From contig QIKG01000289.1 in the NCBI GenBank assembly GCA_003232965.1, forward strand, positions 1-14,520: a stretch of DNA of 14,520 bases. The letters are read 5' to 3'. Numbering within the stretch: the stretch's first letter is position 1; each line of letters starts with the position of its first letter. The stretch is from Oceanospirillales bacterium (GTDB lineage: Bacteria; Pseudomonadota; Gammaproteobacteria; Xanthomonadales; SZUA-36). The translations under genes and the position numbers were made by a program. The notes under the pieces were generated by a model. It was not told the DNA's origin. It saw only the letters and a program-made list of their open reading frames with translations, and made no database searches. Of the stretch, positions 13,081-14,520 are shown piece after piece.

Positions 13081-14520
13081 TTAACGCTGGGCTTTGCGTT
13101 CCAATCGACGGGCATGTAAAAGCGGTTCGGTATAACCACTGGGTTGCTGGCTGCCTTTAAATACCAGGTCACAGGCAGCTTGGAAAGCAATACTATCAGC
13201 ACAATTTGACGCCATTTTTTGATACAGCGGGTCATTTTCGTTCTGTATATCAACAACGCCAGCCATTCTTTCCAGGGTTTCCATTACCTGTTGTTTACTG
13301 CAAATACCATGCTGCAGCCAATTGGCCATATGTTGGCTGGAAATGCGTAAGGTGGCACGATCCTCCATCAGACCGATATTGTGGATATCCGGAACTGTGG
13401 AACAGCCAATGCCTTCATTGATCCAACGAACCACATAACCTAATAAGCTCTGAGCGTTGTTATCCAGTTCGAGCTGGATATCCTCAACAGTGAGGCAGGA
13501 AGGGTCTTTGAGCAGCGGTATTGTAAGGATATCATCTAGTTTTGCCAGTGCGCGTTTGGCGATTTCCTGTTGGCGTTGAAAAACATCGACTTGATGGTAG
13601 TGGATGGCATGCAAAACAGCCGCAGTGGGTGAGGGTACCCAGGCGGTGTTGGCTCCGGCCAACGGGTGGGCAATTTTTTGTTCCAGCATTTCCGCCATCT
13701 GTTCAGGAATTGCCCACATACCTTTACCAATTTGTGCCCGCCCGGGCAGTCCACAGGCAAGACCGATATCCACATTCCAGTCTTCATAAGCTGGCATCCA
13801 GGCTTCATCTTTCATCAGGGTTTTAGGCACCATCGGGCCGGCTTCCATGCTGCTGTGAATTTCATCACCGGTACGGTCAAGAAATCCGGTATTAATGAAG
13901 GCGATACGGGATTTTGCCGCTCTAATGCATTGCTTTAAATTTACTGTGGTGCGGCGTTCTTCATCCATAATTCCGACTTTGAAAGTATTTCGGGGCATTC
14001 CCAGCATATCTTCTATGCGGTCAAAAACTTTGCAGGTAAAGGCGACTTCCTCAGGGCCATGCATCTTGGGTTTGACCACATAAATACTGCCCGTGCGTGA
14101 ATTTGACAGGCTGTTAGTGCGGTTAATATCGTGTAATGAAATCAGCCCGGTAATTGCAGCGTCCATTAAGCCTTCAAAAACTTCGTTACCCTGTGAGTCG
14201 AGAATGGCATTATTGGTCATTAAGTGACCCACATTGCGGACAAACAACAAGCTGCGGCCGTGTAAGCTGATTTCCCCGCCCGCCGCTGCTGTGTATAGTC
14301 GGTCTTGCCGAAGGGTGCGGGTCATCATCTTGCCGTTTTTCTCAAAAGTTTCGCTTAGATCGCCTTTTATCAGTCCCAGCCAGTTGTTATAAACCAGCAC
14401 TTTGTCTTCGGCATCAACGGCAGCAACAGAATCCTCAAAATCCTGAATGGTAGTAACGGCCGCCTCAAGCACAACATCAGTAATCCCGGCTTTATCCTGT
14501 GTGCCAATGGTGGTTGTCGG
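13081..14520 (-). CDS. glcB: Malate synthase G, N-terminal part cut by window edge
   Basis: Known role: condenses glyoxylate with acetyl-CoA to malate, using Mg2+, in the glyoxylate and glycolate routes that allow growth on acetate or two-carbon compounds. Seen: 479 C-terminal residues of a protein normally about 720 long. The frame is open to the right edge and the true start lies outside. GRSLLFVRNVGHLMTN, SNSRTGSIYVVKPKMHGPEEVAF (written here as SNSRTGS and VVKPKMHGPEEVAF, with the Arg matching E. coli Arg338), GIMDEERRTTVNL (Glu427 equivalent) and TGFLDRTGDEIHS (Asp455 equivalent) are present. So are IGKGMWAIPE, GANTAWVPSPTAAVLH, GIGCSTVPDIHN and MEDRATLRISSQH (catalytic base, Asp631 equivalent). 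TEPLLHARRL ends the protein. These identify isoform G rather than A. It is upstream of the cysK-like gene on the same strand with a 60-70 bp gap. Confidence 0.97.
   Translation of the reverse strand, partial: PTTTIGTQDKAGITDVVLEAAVTTIQDFEDSVAAVDAEDKVLVYNNWLGLIKGDLSETFEKNGKMMTRTLRQDRLYTAAAGGEISLHGRSLLFVRNVGHLMTNNAILDSQGNEVFEGLMDAAITGLISLHDINRTNSLSNSRTGSIYVVKPKMHGPEEVAFTCKVFDRIEDMLGMPRNTFKVGIMDEERRTTVNLKQCIRAAKSRIAFINTGFLDRTGDEIHSSMEAGPMVPKTLMKDEAWMPAYEDWNVDIGLACGLPGRAQIGKGMWAIPEQMAEMLEQKIAHPLAGANTAWVPSPTAAVLHAIHYHQVDVFQRQQEIAKRALAKLDDILTIPLLKDPSCLTVEDIQLELDNNAQSLLGYVVRWINEGIGCSTVPDIHNIGLMEDRATLRISSQHMANWLQHGICSKQQVMETLERMAGVVDIQNENDPLYQKMASNCADSIAFQAACDLVFKGSQQPSGYTEPLLHARRLERKAQR

Overview
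The window reads as chromosome of a Gram-negative gammaproteobacterium. The reasons are a MurU/AmgK cell-wall recycling pair, BioA, malate synthase G, a secreted S9A prolyl oligopeptidase, and an exported metalloprotease ending in the residues DGFE. A marine or soil Cellvibrionales-like lineage would fit, but that is a guess from gene content, not a measurement.

Layout. Positions 1-1457 (minus strand) hold murU (3' end outside the window) and amgK, the MurNAc recycling shunt. Divergent from amgK is a secreted zinc metalloprotease (1638-3032). bioA (3141-4385, minus) follows. A nitrilase-superfamily hydrolase (4660-5607, plus) is transcribed divergently from bioA and has a good sigma70-type promoter.

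The accessory heart of the window is about 5.6-8.3 kb. It has an orphan four-helix membrane protein, an ATG-less orphan ORF whose stop codon lies inside a 29-bp perfect palindrome, and a short tandem array made of one palindrome arm. It continues with a lone attC-like integron recombination site, a small predicted jelly-roll protein on the minus strand, another short repeat cluster, and the 5' third of a Y1/HUH (RAYT, IS200-like) transposase. The transposase is cut off at another copy of the same palindrome family, followed by a REPIN-like inverted pair. The palindromes share a core of the GGGTC-N-GACCC type, while their outer arms differ from site to site and are tandemly repeated beside the core. 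This is the most unusual signal in the window.

From 8.2 kb comes a compact regulatory pair: a PadR-type repressor and a HAAS-domain multi-pass membrane protein, with dyad symmetry upstream that looks like an operator. A bidirectional terminator separates this pair from three minus-strand housekeeping genes: prolyl oligopeptidase (9774-11864), a CysK-family PLP enzyme (12004-13008) and malate synthase G (13081 to the window edge, N-terminal part missing).

Functional links supported by the sequence: murU and amgK act in one pathway; padR and the HAAS gene are an operon; glcB and the cysK-like gene are close enough to be co-transcribed. The remaining genes are neighbours without an obvious shared pathway. 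No tRNA, rRNA, CRISPR array, integron integrase or intact transposase is visible.
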